Below the pieces are notes generated by a model. That model had not been told where the DNA came from and did not search any database. It was given only the letters and a program-made list of their open reading frames with translations. Positions 1-16,291 of a DNA stretch of 45,805 bases are shown here, in pieces (the stretch's first letter is position 1; the number at the start of each line of letters is the position of its first letter). The stretch comes from Chrysomallon squamiferum (Eukaryota > Mollusca > Gastropoda > Neomphalida > Peltospiridae), in assembly GCA_012295275.1 (NCBI GenBank), contig CM022676.1:4310738-4356542 (forward strand), written 5' to 3'. The position numbers and the translations under genes were made by a program.

Positions 1-88
1 TACATAAGCACATATAGACAGATGGACAAAAAAACATGAACTATATTTTACAGAATGAAAATAGTAAAAAAAGTACAAATTAATTTAC

Positions 89-5491
<5,403 letters not shown>

Positions 5492-5555
5492 TTCCAGTGT
5501 TTTAGTTTTAACTGCTGTTAATAAAAATACAGTTACTTTCTTTTCTTCACTTCAG

Positions 5556-5625
5556 GAGTATGTATGTATGTATGTATATATCTCTATATGTATATATGTA
5601 TGTATGTGTGTATATAGGTGTGTTT

Positions 5626-5690
<65 letters not shown>

Positions 5691-5771
5691 CATACATATA
5701 CACAAACATAAGCACAAACACACACACATATATATATATATATAATGTTTAAATATCTACAGATATATATA

Positions 5772-5808
<37 letters not shown>

Positions 5809-5855
5809 GTGTGTATGAGTATGTACGTGCGTTTAGGTAAGTGTGCGTGTGCATT
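5556..5855. repeat. TATG/(AT)n microsatellite cluster
   Basis: ATGT tetranucleotides, (AT)n at 5633-5685 and 5780-5803, and CACA tracts lie immediately upstream of the gene A leader. They occupy the place where solo leader units have their promoter block. Confidence 0.9.
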
Positions 5856-6402
5856 TTAAATAATTAAAAATCTTTCCTTCAGAGATAAAGGGCAGTCATT
5901 TTGAATTGTCGCATGAATTATACAACATGGATGTTTGCCAACTTTTGTTTCTTATTTTATGACATGACTTGGTCAGTTTTATTTTGGTATGTTGTAACTC
6001 TACCACTCTGTTTAAAACCAGTCATGGATGAAAAAAAAACGCGGAAAAAATGTATTTCTATTTTGTTCGGTTTATACTGGAATATGTGTGTGTATGTGTG
6101 TATTATAGTTGTTGTTCTTTTGTTATTATTATTATACTTCCTTTATTACATATGTTTATATTGTATTACATTATGTTACATTGCGTTACGTTATTCTGTA
6201 TAATGTACTGTCATATTACGATACATTATGTTATCCTATCTTATGTTATGTTATTGTTTCATATTTTGATAAATATATTTCAAGAGTTCATGTTACTTAG
6301 TTATTACCATTAGTCATCCACAAATGACGTCGACTCCACATTTGGTAAATGAAACGAGACTAACTCAGATAGAGATAAATAATTTGAATATAAAATACAT
6401 AC

Positions 6403-6451
6403 CTTGTACGTACAATACACACCCCAGTAACACGAATAACTTACAACTCAT
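6403..6451 (-). CDS. Alternative or relict leader exon 2 upstream of gene A
   Basis: ATG at 6451-6449 reads MSCKLFVLLGCVLYVQ and ends CAAG|GTATGT, phase 1. It differs from the standard leader by an in-frame loss of three codons and still makes a plausible signal peptide. Its donor is intact, so it could splice to the gene A Ig1 acceptor at 4760. No Ig exon of its own follows, so it may be an alternative first exon or a remnant of a deleted gene. Confidence 0.7.
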
Positions 6452-6793
6452 TTCCAGTATTTTAGTTTTCACTGTTGTTAATGAAAATATATACTGTCTT
6501 AGCTAAGTTTTTCTGTTTTAAATTCTTCCTTGTTTTCTTTCCTGTTGATGCGTCACCACATTTACTTTCTGTTTCGTAAGTAAAACACCCTTTATATTCT
6601 TTGTAAAATAGACTGTAATGGACTGTAATCTGTAATAGACTGGATTCAATCGAAGGACTTCTGCAGTCTACGAAAAGACAGTCTACACGAAACTGATTAT
6701 ACTTTGAGATTTTATATTATTATTATTTAACGTTAGTGGAATTAGCATACATTTATGTAATAATGCTATGAATTATTGACAATGTTTTAGTTC

Positions 6794-6840
6794 AGGAATG
6801 GGCAAGCTTTTTTCAAGAAGCTGGCCACATGAGAAATGAC
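6794..6840 (+). mobile_element. Possible hAT-type terminal sequence
   Basis: CAGGAATGGGCAAGCTTTTT followed by CTGGCCACAT resembles the terminal inverted repeat common to many hAT elements (CAGGGGTGGGCAAA with GGGCCACA). I found no matching inverted end nearby, so at most it is one end of a nonautonomous or truncated element. Confidence 0.35.
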
Positions 6841-7196
6841 TCATCCTCAGTTGGGCTGCTGTTACTAATTTAGGCGATTTTGTGTTTTTACGTAGAGTTA
6901 ATTTAAGACATTTTTCATTTTCATTTACTTCAGGAACTGTTATAAAACTGTTTTTTTATGACTAGTTTAGACGAATTCGTACGAACGAGTGCGCATATTG
7001 GCGTATGTGTTTATGATACAAGGAAAAGTAGAAAGATACGGTTTATTTTGTGCGATGTTCTGACTCTACACTCTATTTAAAGCCAGCCATGGATGAAAGG
7101 AAACGCACAAAACATATAACCTAAAACACAAATACTCTTTCTGTCAAGTTATTGAGTAGCATACCCTTTCTATTTTGTTCGGTTCATACTGGAATA

Positions 7197-7253
<57 letters not shown>

Positions 7254-7567
7254 TTGAGTGTGTGTGAGTGTGTTTTATTTTTGTTGTTTTGTTATTATTA
7301 TTGTTATTATTGCTTCCTTACATATTTTAATATTGTATTACATTATGTTACACATCGTTACGTTGTGTGGTGTACTGTTATGTTATGATACATTTTATTA
7401 TCCTGTGTTATCTTATGTTATGTTATTGTTTGATAAATATATTTCAAGAGTTCATGCTACCAGTTATTACCTTAGTAATGGTGTCGACTCCACCCAGATT
7501 TCACAGTTTGTAAATGAAACGAGATTAACTCAGATAGAGATAAATAATGTGGATATAGAATACATAC

Positions 7568-7625
7568 CTTTTACGTACAATGCAGATCCCAGTAACACGA
7601 ACACACAGAATAACGTAAAACTCAT
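7568..7625 (-). CDS. Alternative or relict leader exon 3 upstream of gene A
   Basis: ATG at 7625-7623 reads MSFTLFCVFVLLGSALYVK and ends AAAG|GTATGT, phase 1. It is the most diverged leader in the window but is open and has a good donor. With the exon at 6403-6451 and flanking repeat sequence it forms a tandem duplicate of about 1.2 kb. Confidence 0.7.
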
Positions 7626-8265
7626 TTCCAGTATTTTAGTTTTCACTGTCGTTAATAAAAATATAGTTTTAGTTTTAGTATCTTTTCCTCGATAATTTCT
7701 TGTTTTCACAGCAGTTAATAAAACATCGTTTTAATTTTATTATCTATTATTTACTACTTTCTTGTGTTCACTGCTATGAATAAAAAATGTTTTTCTTCTT
7801 TGCCAAGTTGTAAGATTTACTCTGACTACCTTCTTGTATGGATACCTTTACAATTGTTATTTAATGAAGTATCACGATCAAAAGTCAGTGCATTTCAAGT
7901 CAATTCACCTGGTAGGCCCAGTGATGAAATGTTTTATCACACACAGATACATACACACATAAACAGACATAGATACATATACATACAGACCGATATATAG
8001 ATTATATGCTTAACAAAACGCCCAAGAAAGCCTAGTTCTGTTTGTACAGATATAATAACCAAACTAGCAACACCCCCTATAAATATCACTGGATCCGTCT
8101 TTCGGACGACTTTGTCAAGTGTAATTCAACACGATAGGAAAGCAGCTGCACAAGAAAGATTATTTACACCGATAAATCTTTTTCTCCTACGATCGCATTT
8201 GCACCCGTGACATAACAAAGTGAAAGAGTGTACAAACTGTCGCGTATTCTTCTGTGTTTCGACAG
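7626..8265. other. Intergenic region between divergent genes A and B
   Basis: 7626-7800 contains repeated copies of the leader's 5' untranslated motif (TTCACTGC/TCGTTAATAAAA). 7930-8000 has short ACATA repeats. 8001-8265 is less AT-rich and matches nothing else in the window. It abuts the truncated Ig3 of gene B, so a rearrangement breakpoint lies at about 8267. Confidence 0.5.
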
Positions 8266-8430
8266 ACAAATGCCTTTACAGATGGGAACTGACGAATCAG
8301 ATTGTCAGTAACAACGGACTACTGGCACTGACTAATATCACGAGATTTCAAGATGGCGTCTACACATGCATTGCTTCTAATCCGCATACGAACCAAACAT
8401 CACAGACGAAAATTATTATTAATATTAAGT
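8266..8430 (+). pseudogene. Gene B truncated Ig3 exon
   Basis: Homology to Ig3 begins at about 8268 (KCLYRWEL) and runs to GVYTCIASN and donor GTGAGT. The region encoding strands A and B and two of the clustered cysteines is gone. A pyrimidine-rich stretch ending TTTCGACAG precedes the break. If used as acceptor it would keep phase 1 and read DKCLYRW. Confidence 0.7.
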
Positions 8431-8509
8431 GTGAGTTTTAATTCATTTAATTTTGAGTTTAATTTTAAATAGAAATCATAAAATAGTTATATCAAAACTA
8501 TTCAGACAG

Positions 8510-8621
<112 letters not shown>

Positions 8622-8669
8622 GATAATAAATGATAGAGAAATATTAAAATATACTTTCTTTGACTGCAG

Positions 8670-8948
8670 ACCAACCGTCCATTCAGTCGAAAGTGATCAT
8701 TGAACATTTGACTAACAATGCAAGGGAGAATAAAGTAAATGCAACGTTTATATGTAACGTAGCCAGTAATCCGAAGTCCGCCATTAAAATACTGAAAGGG
8801 AGACAACTGCTGCACCAAGTTCAGAACGCTACAACACTGGAGTACAGTTGGATAGTGACATCTTGTTCAGACTGGGAAGGATTTTATTGTGAGGCGGAAA
8901 ACAAAGTGAAAACAGCAGTGAGAACATCTTTGGAATTGTTTCTTCTTT
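8670..8948 (+). CDS. Gene B Ig4 exon
   Basis: 279 bases, phase 1-1, acceptor GACTGCAG, donor GTACGT. It has the same two key cysteines as gene A Ig4 (ATFICNV and EGFYCEAEN). The exon is intact and close in sequence to gene A's. Confidence 0.8.
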
Positions 8949-9304
8949 GTACGTTATCTTCATTCTTCACACATATGTGTGTATGTTCATGAAAAAAAAT
9001 ATATATCTATATGTATATTTGTCTGTATGTACTTACGTTTGTGTCTGGATGCGTCTCCGTTTGTGTGCTTATGCAGTTTGTGTTTATGTAATATGCATGT
9101 TTGTTACAGAAAATACAATTAATACCAGTGAAATTTTCGTTTTAACTGAAGATAATTTAGCAATAGCAAATAAATAGTTACCTAGTCTGTGAAGATGTAT
9201 TGATATACAAATTAACTAATTATACAAATTAACTAATTATTGAAGATATATAAACAATATATTAATTCAAACTCACATTTTTATTTGTGTTAATGAATTT
9301 TCAG

Positions 9305-9421
9305 GTTCTGTTGAAGACAACAGTCAGTTTGGAAAAGGATTTGGCAGCGGTTTTGGAAGTTTCCTTGTTCTGTCTGTTATCATTGTCATTGTCGTTCTTC
9401 TCTACGTTCGAAACAAACGAA
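9305..9421 (+). CDS. Gene B transmembrane exon, donor lost
   Basis: 117 bases after acceptor TTTTCAG encode the helix FLVLSVIIVIVVLLYV and RNKR. Other copies have A|GTATTT at the 3' edge; here it is A|CTATTT. Without a cryptic donor, translation would run into T-rich intron sequence, stay hydrophobic and stop after about 95 residues. Confidence 0.78.
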
Positions 9422-10113
9422 CTATTTCTTTGCTTACTTGTTTAGTTACTGATTTATATATTTATTTTTGCTTTGTTTGTTTGTTTCTTAATTATTTGTT
9501 TGTTTGTTTGTTTGTTAGTTTTTTTTTTCTTTGTTTACTTATTTGTATATTTCTTTTTCTTTTACTTTGTATTATTTATTCATTCATTTGTGCGTTTGTT
9601 TTTTGCTCCCTTTATCCATTCATTCATTTATTCATTGAATCATGCTATTGCTTGTTTATTGTTTTTATCATTATTTGTTTCTTTGTTCGTTTGTTTCTTT
9701 TATAATGTATTTTATTCAGTGTTACGTAATTGTACAAGGGAGATAAATGTAGTCTAATTTGCACAATTACCCTGAACAGAGTAACCAAACCTGTTTTCGC
9801 GACTAACTTGGCATTTCAGATACCTGATAAAGAAAAATGATGTTGAAGCAGAACAAGGTTTAATCATGGATTTATTTTAGACAGACATAATACTAAAAAT
9901 ATTTCACGATCGGTACTATTCCCAGTAATGAGGTCTGCAATTACGTAGTATGATTTGAACAGAGGGGTATACTGAATACATAATAATAGCTAGTACTATA
10001 TCACTGCCACCATCACCAACACGACCACCACCACCACTACTACTACTATAACTACTACTACTCCTACTAATACATTACTATGTGCGTGATGGTGATGATG
10101 ATGATGATGATGA

Positions 10114-10151
<38 letters not shown>

Positions 10152-10207
10152 CTATTCTTTTTGTTTTCTTCTTCTTCTTCTACTTATTATTATTATTAAT
10201 ATTGCAG
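9422..10207 (+). other. Gene B intron, low complexity
   Basis: TTTG/TTTA-rich repeats fill 9422-9700. A segment near 9735-9835 is shared with genes A and C. CCA/ACT triplets lie at about 10010-10080, and GAT plus (ATT)n at 10090-10148 precede the next acceptor. Confidence 0.75.
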
Positions 10208-10238
10208 GAAAGAAGAAGGCAGCTTCTAATCCAGAAAG
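10208..10238 (+). CDS. Gene B first cytoplasmic exon
   Basis: A 31-base exon between ATTGCAG and GTATTT, phase 1 to 2, giving RKKKAASNPE. With the preceding RNKR it makes a strongly basic juxtamembrane segment. It is equal in length and phase to gene A 89-119. Confidence 0.75.
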
Positions 10239-10619
10239 GTATTTTAATTTATATATTTGTACTACTTTTCTTTATATCTCTAAAATATATTCATGTGTTT
10301 TCGTACGTACATACGCACGTCTATATTCATTTATATATGGATGAGTGTATGTCAGCATGTATCTATGTACGTATGTCCGTCTGTATGTCTGTCACTATGT
10401 ATCTGCGTATATATCTATGTATGTTTGGATAGGTATATGTTTATGTATGTATGCATGTTTGTATGTATATACGTATGTATGTATGTATGTATATATATAT
10501 ATATATATATATACATGAGTGTATGGTATGTGTATATGTATGTGTGTTTGTCTTTCTTTGTATTCAGATTATTACACCAATGTATATGTAATAGATTTTA
10601 TTTACTTTTGAAATTTCAG
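10239..10619 (+). repeat. GTAT tetranucleotide-rich intron
   Basis: Degenerate GTAT/GTCT tetranucleotides and an (AT)n run at about 10490-10512 fill most of this intron. No exon is seen. Confidence 0.8.
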
Positions 10620-10666
10620 AATCAGCTCAAATCAACCTGTGTACTACAATGCTGGTCAGATTTCTG
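10620..10666 (+). CDS. Gene B second cytoplasmic exon
   Basis: A 47-base exon between AATTTCAG and GTAAGT, phase 2 to 1. It reads ISSNQPVYYNAGQIS. The first tyrosine is in YYN, matching the pYxN pattern bound by Grb2-type SH2 domains; that role is only inferred. Confidence 0.72.
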
Positions 10667-10886
10667 GTAAGTTGACATATACAGATACATACGTTATATA
10701 TATATATACACACATATATATATATATATATATACGCACACACACACACACATACAAATATACACACATATCTAGAGAAACACACCCACGTATATGCATA
10801 TATGTATACACTGATGTATTTTAATACACTCAACACATACATGAACGCGCTAACAAGCCAAAAGATAATTTCATTCCATGTTTCAG

Positions 10887-11017
10887 ATAATCAGACTGCA
10901 ACAGCAGGACAACATCAAGAAACGGGGAATCCATATTCTTCTCTAGAGGAAAGACGAAATGACGTCCCATATGACGTCATCAAGTTTGAGAACCAATCAG
11001 ATCCTGTTCATGAATGA
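10887..11017 (+). CDS. Gene B final exon with ITAM-like motif
   Basis: After acceptor TGTTTCAG the exon is open for 42 codons plus the shared aspartate and ends at TGA 11015-11017. It contains YSSLEERRNDVPYDVI at 10934-10981, which fits the ITAM pattern YxxL/I-x(6-8)-YxxL/I with a spacing of eight. The second tyrosine (VPYDVI) also fits the ITIM pattern. The homologous exon in gene C at 29725 has lost this motif. Confidence 0.82.
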
Positions 11018-12360
11018 TAAACAAGGGAAGAAGTTCTGTTTGTCAATCATTCACTTTTTAAGGCACTTTCATGAAAACTTGAAGAATATTAATTTGTTAA
11101 ATATTTCTATTAAAATAGAGAGACTTCAGTTTCTACAGTGACACCAGATTTGAACTGTGTAAATAGCTACCTGTGAGAAAAGTTATAAATATTTTAATGA
11201 GTTGCTTATCGCAAATTTTTAATCATTCATTACCATTGTGTGAATTGTGACTGTAACTATGAGAAAACTTCTGGAGATTTCTGACGTAAAATTTAAATTT
11301 TACCCACGTATACATTAATTAAAAGAAACATTTGATCAATCTCGGTAACACTGGTATCATTCGCACATGTTTCATCTTTTAATTTTTTATATTTCCTCAG
11401 ATGTAAGATCCTTCACGTCATGAAAGTCTCTGTTTTCTTGTATAACAGTAACATGAGAAATGAAATTCCTGGCTGACAATGGCAGAATAAATCTATATTT
11501 ACATGTTTTTTTTAATACTATCAAGTGTTTCCTTTCCACGGCTTCGTAAACTTTATCTGTCAAAGCTGTTCCTTTTTTGGTAATACTTGCGCGTTTTTCA
11601 TATTTTTATTCTCTATTTACATTGAGTGAAACATAATTCTATGTGATGATTTTGTAAAAGTTTGAGAGGTTTCGGGAGTAGGAATCGAATTTTTTTCTTG
11701 TTTTTGTTTTTTATGTTGAAATAAACGGCTTGGATTGGATTTAAAACCCTTTTCTTTTTTTAAACAATGTTTCTGTGTGTGCATGTTTCCTTTTAATTGT
11801 CTTTGTCTCTACTGTTCGATTTTATTGGGAATTGTTGCTTATGTAAGAAAGTCCGAAATGAGAGAAAATGGGTTAAAGGAATTGTGAGCAAGCATTTTGA
11901 ACGGGAAACAGCACAAGGGACGGAATGAAATGAACCATGTAAGAACTAAACCAGTGTGTACTATTCCTCTGCTCATTATCTTATCTTTCTTTATCATATT
12001 AGCAGGTTTGTATCTATGTTCGTGATCACAAAGATTTGTTTCGTTGTCATGAAAAATATATTTTCCAGTTCTCTGCTATATTTTATTCTTTCCCTTAGTA
12101 CACAATAAGTAAACTAATGTTTCTCTTTGTCTTTCAAATGTGTTCGTCTGTTTGTGTGTCTTTGTTCATAACACGATTTCTCCATCGATTTTTGTATATC
12201 CACCATTCTGATTTTACACACCTCTCTTTTCTTTTCTATTATTCTCAATTTATCTGTTACTCTGTCTGATTGTTCTTTCTTTTCTTCACTGTATCCACAC
12301 TTCCATCCATCTGTCTACCCAATCACTGTCACTGAATATATAACTACGTATGTAACAACG
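11018..12360 (+). other. Gene B 3' untranslated and flanking region
   Basis: AT-rich noncoding sequence with AATAAA at 11486-11491 and 11720-11725. It is the reference copy of the family's 3' flank. From about 11220 it matches the sequence fused behind the solo leaders at about 13990 and 20430, and in reverse at 34.3-35.1, 36.8-37.9 and 41.4-42.5 kb. No gene is seen. Confidence 0.7.
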
Positions 12361-13440
12361 TATGTCTAACGAAATGACAGGACATGGGTTAAACGAATTG
12401 TGGGGAAGCAGTTAGAACAGGAAAACAGACAAGGGACATAATAAAGGGAAGTTACGTAACAACTAAACGTATGAGTGTGTGTGAGTGTATGTATATATGT
12501 ATATATAGATATACGTAGACACATACATAGGTATAGTATACATAGACACTTATATATATATACACACACACACACAGATACATACATACGTACATAATAT
12601 ATCACATATGACAGTGCACTACTCAGCGTAACGTAACGCAATGTAACATAATGTAACATGTTATAAAAATATCCAATAAAGCAAGCATAATAATAATAGC
12701 AAAAACAACAACAATATTAACATACAGAAACACACAGACACACACACACACACACACACAATCACACACACATACACATATTTCAGTATAAACCTAACAC
12801 AATAGAAAGAGTATGTTACACTATGGCGTGACAAAATAAAGAATATCATCTGTTTTGAGATTAATTTGCGGTCGTCTTTTTCCATCCATGACTGGTTTTG
12901 AACAGAGTGGTAGAGTCACAACATACCAGAGTAAAACTGTCAAAGTCATGTCGTGACGTAAGAAACAAAACTTAGCAAACATCCATGTTGTATATGTCAC
13001 GCGACAATGGCCGCCCTTTATCTCTACAGCAAAGATTTCTAATTATCAGAAATGCACACGCACACTTACTTACACGCACCCACACAGACACATATACAAT
13101 CATACATTGATACCCGAATATTGACATACACACATATATCACCTATCTGCCTACGCTCATAAATATTATATACATGCATATATGAATATACATACATACA
13201 TATATATGTGTGTGTGTATATGTAAATATTTGTGTATGTATCCATATATATGTAAAGACACATATATACACATATGCAAATATGGAAATGCTTACACCTG
13301 TAAGGTAAAATACCTTCAAATATACCTATAAACGTACATAAATACACGTGCACATCAATAATAAAATAAAAAAATAATAATAAAAAAATAAAAAATTAAT
13401 AAAAGAAAATTAAAAGAAAATAAAATAAAAACAAAACGAA
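12361..13440. repeat. Spacer block 1: microsatellites and one core module
   Basis: It begins with the motif GAAATGACAGGACATGGGTT, then CACA/TATA tracts, and a core module with AATGGCCGCCCTTTATCTC at about 13006-13024. It ends in an A-rich tract (13360-13450). Its reverse complement is at 33306-34320. Confidence 0.8.
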
Positions 13441-13561
13441 GAAGAAGAAAAAACATTCTAAGCTGAATTAACCATTCAAAATTCAACGCTGTGTGACATA
13501 TTGCACTGTGCATTTTTTCTGATTCAGTCGAGTGGATTTAGTTTATTAATAAATATGCAGA

Positions 13562-13615
13562 GCCAATGAGACTTTTGGTGACGTTTTGTTTGACACAGGA
13601 AGTAAACGTCATAAG
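13562..13615 (+). promoter_or_regulatory. Conserved promoter block, leader unit L1
   Basis: A CCAAT sequence (GCCAATGAG) at 13562-13570 is followed by CAGGAAGTAAACGTCATAAG at 13596-13615. The latter contains ETS-like (GGAAGT), forkhead-like (GTAAACG) and half-CRE (ACGTCA) cores. It lies 133 bases before the ATG, a distance kept exactly at four other copies. Promoter function is inferred from this constancy. Confidence 0.5.
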
Positions 13616-13747
13616 TTACCAGAATAAAGTACAAGAAGAAGGCGTCGAAAACTGTTTTTACATTGAGAGCAGTAAAATCGAGAAAGCAGTCAAGAAAAGA
13701 CAGCAACTATATTTTTATTAACGGCAGTAAAAACTAAAACACTGGAA

Positions 13748-13805
13748 ATGGGTTGTAAGATATTCTGTGTGTTCGTGTTGCTGGGATCTGTAATTTACGT
13801 ACAAG
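13748..13805 (+). CDS. Solo leader exon, unit L1
   Basis: ATG at 13748 gives MGCKIFCVFVLLGSVIYVQ and donor CAAG|GTATGT, phase 1. Intron-1 sequence continues for about 180 bases and then changes to the family's 3' flank, so no body exon belongs to this unit. The next compatible acceptor on this strand is Ig1 of gene C at 25305. Confidence 0.7.
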
Positions 13806-15130
13806 GTATGTATTTTATGTTCCTCTCAAATGACAGGCTTCTCATATAGAATAGTCTAGCATAAACAACAGAAGACACGGTTGAGCGCGTTTACTTATCA
13901 CCTGCCGTTTACCTTGAATAATACATGTAATAAATTATGGAATAGTCTGATACAATTAAATGCAGAACACAGAACAGAATTATATATTACCATTCATTAC
14001 CATTTTGTGAATTGTGACTCTAACTATGAGAAAACTTCGGGAGATTTATGACGTAAAACTAAAATATTTACACACGTATACATAAAGAAAAACAAACATT
14101 TCATGGGTCTCAGTAACACTGGTATCATTCGCATGTTTCATCTTTTAATTTTTTATATTTCCTTCCTATGTAAAATCCTTGACGTCATGAAAGTCTTTAT
14201 TTTCTCGTATAACAGTTACATGAGAAATGAAATTCCTGGCTGACAATGTCAGATTTTCTTTATACTAACAAGTTTTCTTTCCACGGCTTGGTAAACCATA
14301 TCTATCCAAGCTGTTCTCTTTTTTTGTGATACTCGTGAGCTATTCATATTTTTATTGTCTATTTACATTGAGTGAAGTAAAATTCTATGTGATGATTTTG
14401 TAAAAGTTTGTCGAGGTTTCGGGAGTACGAATCTTTTTTTTTTCTTTTTTTTTTTTTTTTGATATTGTAATAATCGGCTTGGACTAGATTTAATCTTTTT
14501 TTTTTTTTTTTTTTTTTTTGAACTATGTTTCTGCGTCTGCATGTTTCCTGTTAAATGTCTTTCTGTGTACTGTTAGATTTTATGGGGAATTTTTGCTTAT
14601 GTAACAAATACCGAAATGAGAGAAAATGGGTTAAAGGAACTGTGAGCAAGCATTTAGAACGGGAAACAGGACAAGGGACGTAATGAAGGGAACTGATGTA
14701 ACTACTAAACTAGTGTGTACTATTTTTCTGCTCATTATGCTGTCTTTCTTTATCATATAGCTGGTTTGTTTCTGTGTTCGTGATCACAAAGATATTTTTC
14801 GTTGACGTAATAAATACATTTTCCAGTTCTCTGCTATATTTTATTCTTTCCCTTCGTACACAATAAGAAAGTAATGTTTCTCTTTGTCTTTCAAATGTGT
14901 TCCTCTCTTTGTGTGTCATTGTTTATAACAAGCTTTCTCCATCGATTTTTGTATTTCCACGATTCTGGTTTTAGACACGTCTCTTTTCTTTTCTGTTATT
15001 CTCTATTTATCTGTTCTCTGTCTGATTTTTCTTTCTTTTCTTTACTTCACTGAATCCACACATCCATCCATCTGTCTACCAATCACTGAATATATAATTC
15101 CGTATATAAGAACGTACGTCTAACGAAATG
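13806..15130 (+). other. Unit L1: intron-1 start fused to 3' flank
   Basis: Sequence like intron 1 runs to about 13985. After ATTCATTACCATT it is homologous to gene B's 3' flank from about 11220. The interval has poly(T) runs at about 14430-14460 and 14490-14520 and no exon. It is best explained by an internal deletion that removed all Ig, membrane and tail exons. Confidence 0.7.
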
Positions 15131-15199
15131 ACAGAACATGGGTTAAACCTATTGTGGGCAAGCAGTTAGAACAGGAAAACAGACAAGGGACATAATAAA

Positions 15200-15247
<48 letters not shown>

Positions 15248-15320
15248 ATAAATAAGTAAATAAATATATATATATATAGGTATGCACATACATAGGTATA
15301 GTATACCTACCCAAAAACAG

Positions 15321-15380
<60 letters not shown>

Positions 15381-15663
15381 AGAAACACACACACAATTGA
15401 AAGAGTATGCTACTCAATGACTTGACAGAAAGAGTATCATGTGTTTTGCATTAAATCTTTTGTTCGATTTTTTCCACCCATGACTGGTTTTAAACAGAGT
15501 GGTAGAGTCCCAACATACAAGAATAAAACTGACGAAGTCTTGTCATAAAGTAAGAAACAAACCTTGGCAAACATCCATGTTGGCTAGGTTACGACACAAT
15601 TCAAAATGGCCGCCCTTTATTTATGCAGCAAAGATTTCTAATTACAAAAAATGCACACGCACA

Positions 15664-15701
<38 letters not shown>

Positions 15702-16237
15702 GGTATGTATGTATACACATATACAAGCATACACTGATACCCAAACATGCACATACATAGGTATAGTATACCTACCCACAAATATATATATATATATACA
15801 CACATACACATACACACACACACACGCGCACACACAGAAAAACACACACAATAGAAAGAGTATGCTACTCAATGACTTCACAGAAAGAGTGTCATGTGCT
15901 TTAGGTTATACCTTTAGTTCGTCTGTTTTCATGCATCACTGGTTTTAAACAGAGTGGTAGGGTCAGAACATACAACAATAACACTGACCACGTGATGTCA
16001 TGACGTAAGAAACAAAACTTGACAAAGATGTTGCGTAGGTCACGCCACAATTCAAAATGGCCGCCCTTTTTCTATGCAGCAAAGATTTCTGTTGATTAAA
16101 AATGCACACACACACACACACACACATATAAAAGGAAATTTTGTTATCCGAACATATACCACCACACACACATATATATATATATATATATAAAAGGAAA
16201 TTTTGTTATCGTACGAACATATACCACCTACTATATA

Positions 16238-16291
<54 letters not shown>

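Larger units (their letters stand above)
5866..7450. repeat. Two old spacer-module copies around the upstream leaders
   Basis: Segments at about 5866-6330 and 7050-7500 resemble each other and the spacer core of the big array: the AACTCTACCACTCTG and AAACCAGTCATGGATG motifs, then a TTATTATTATT block and TTACATTATGTTACA. Both are diverged. A pure (TG)n lies at 7200-7250. Between them, 6540-7050 is mostly unassigned sequence with one hAT-like motif. Confidence 0.65.

Noticed and set aside
9430-9705. 91-residue Leu/Phe-rich frame after the gene B transmembrane exon
   Set aside because: Intron of TTTG/TTTA repeats. It is open only by composition, although it is what read-through of the lost donor would translate.
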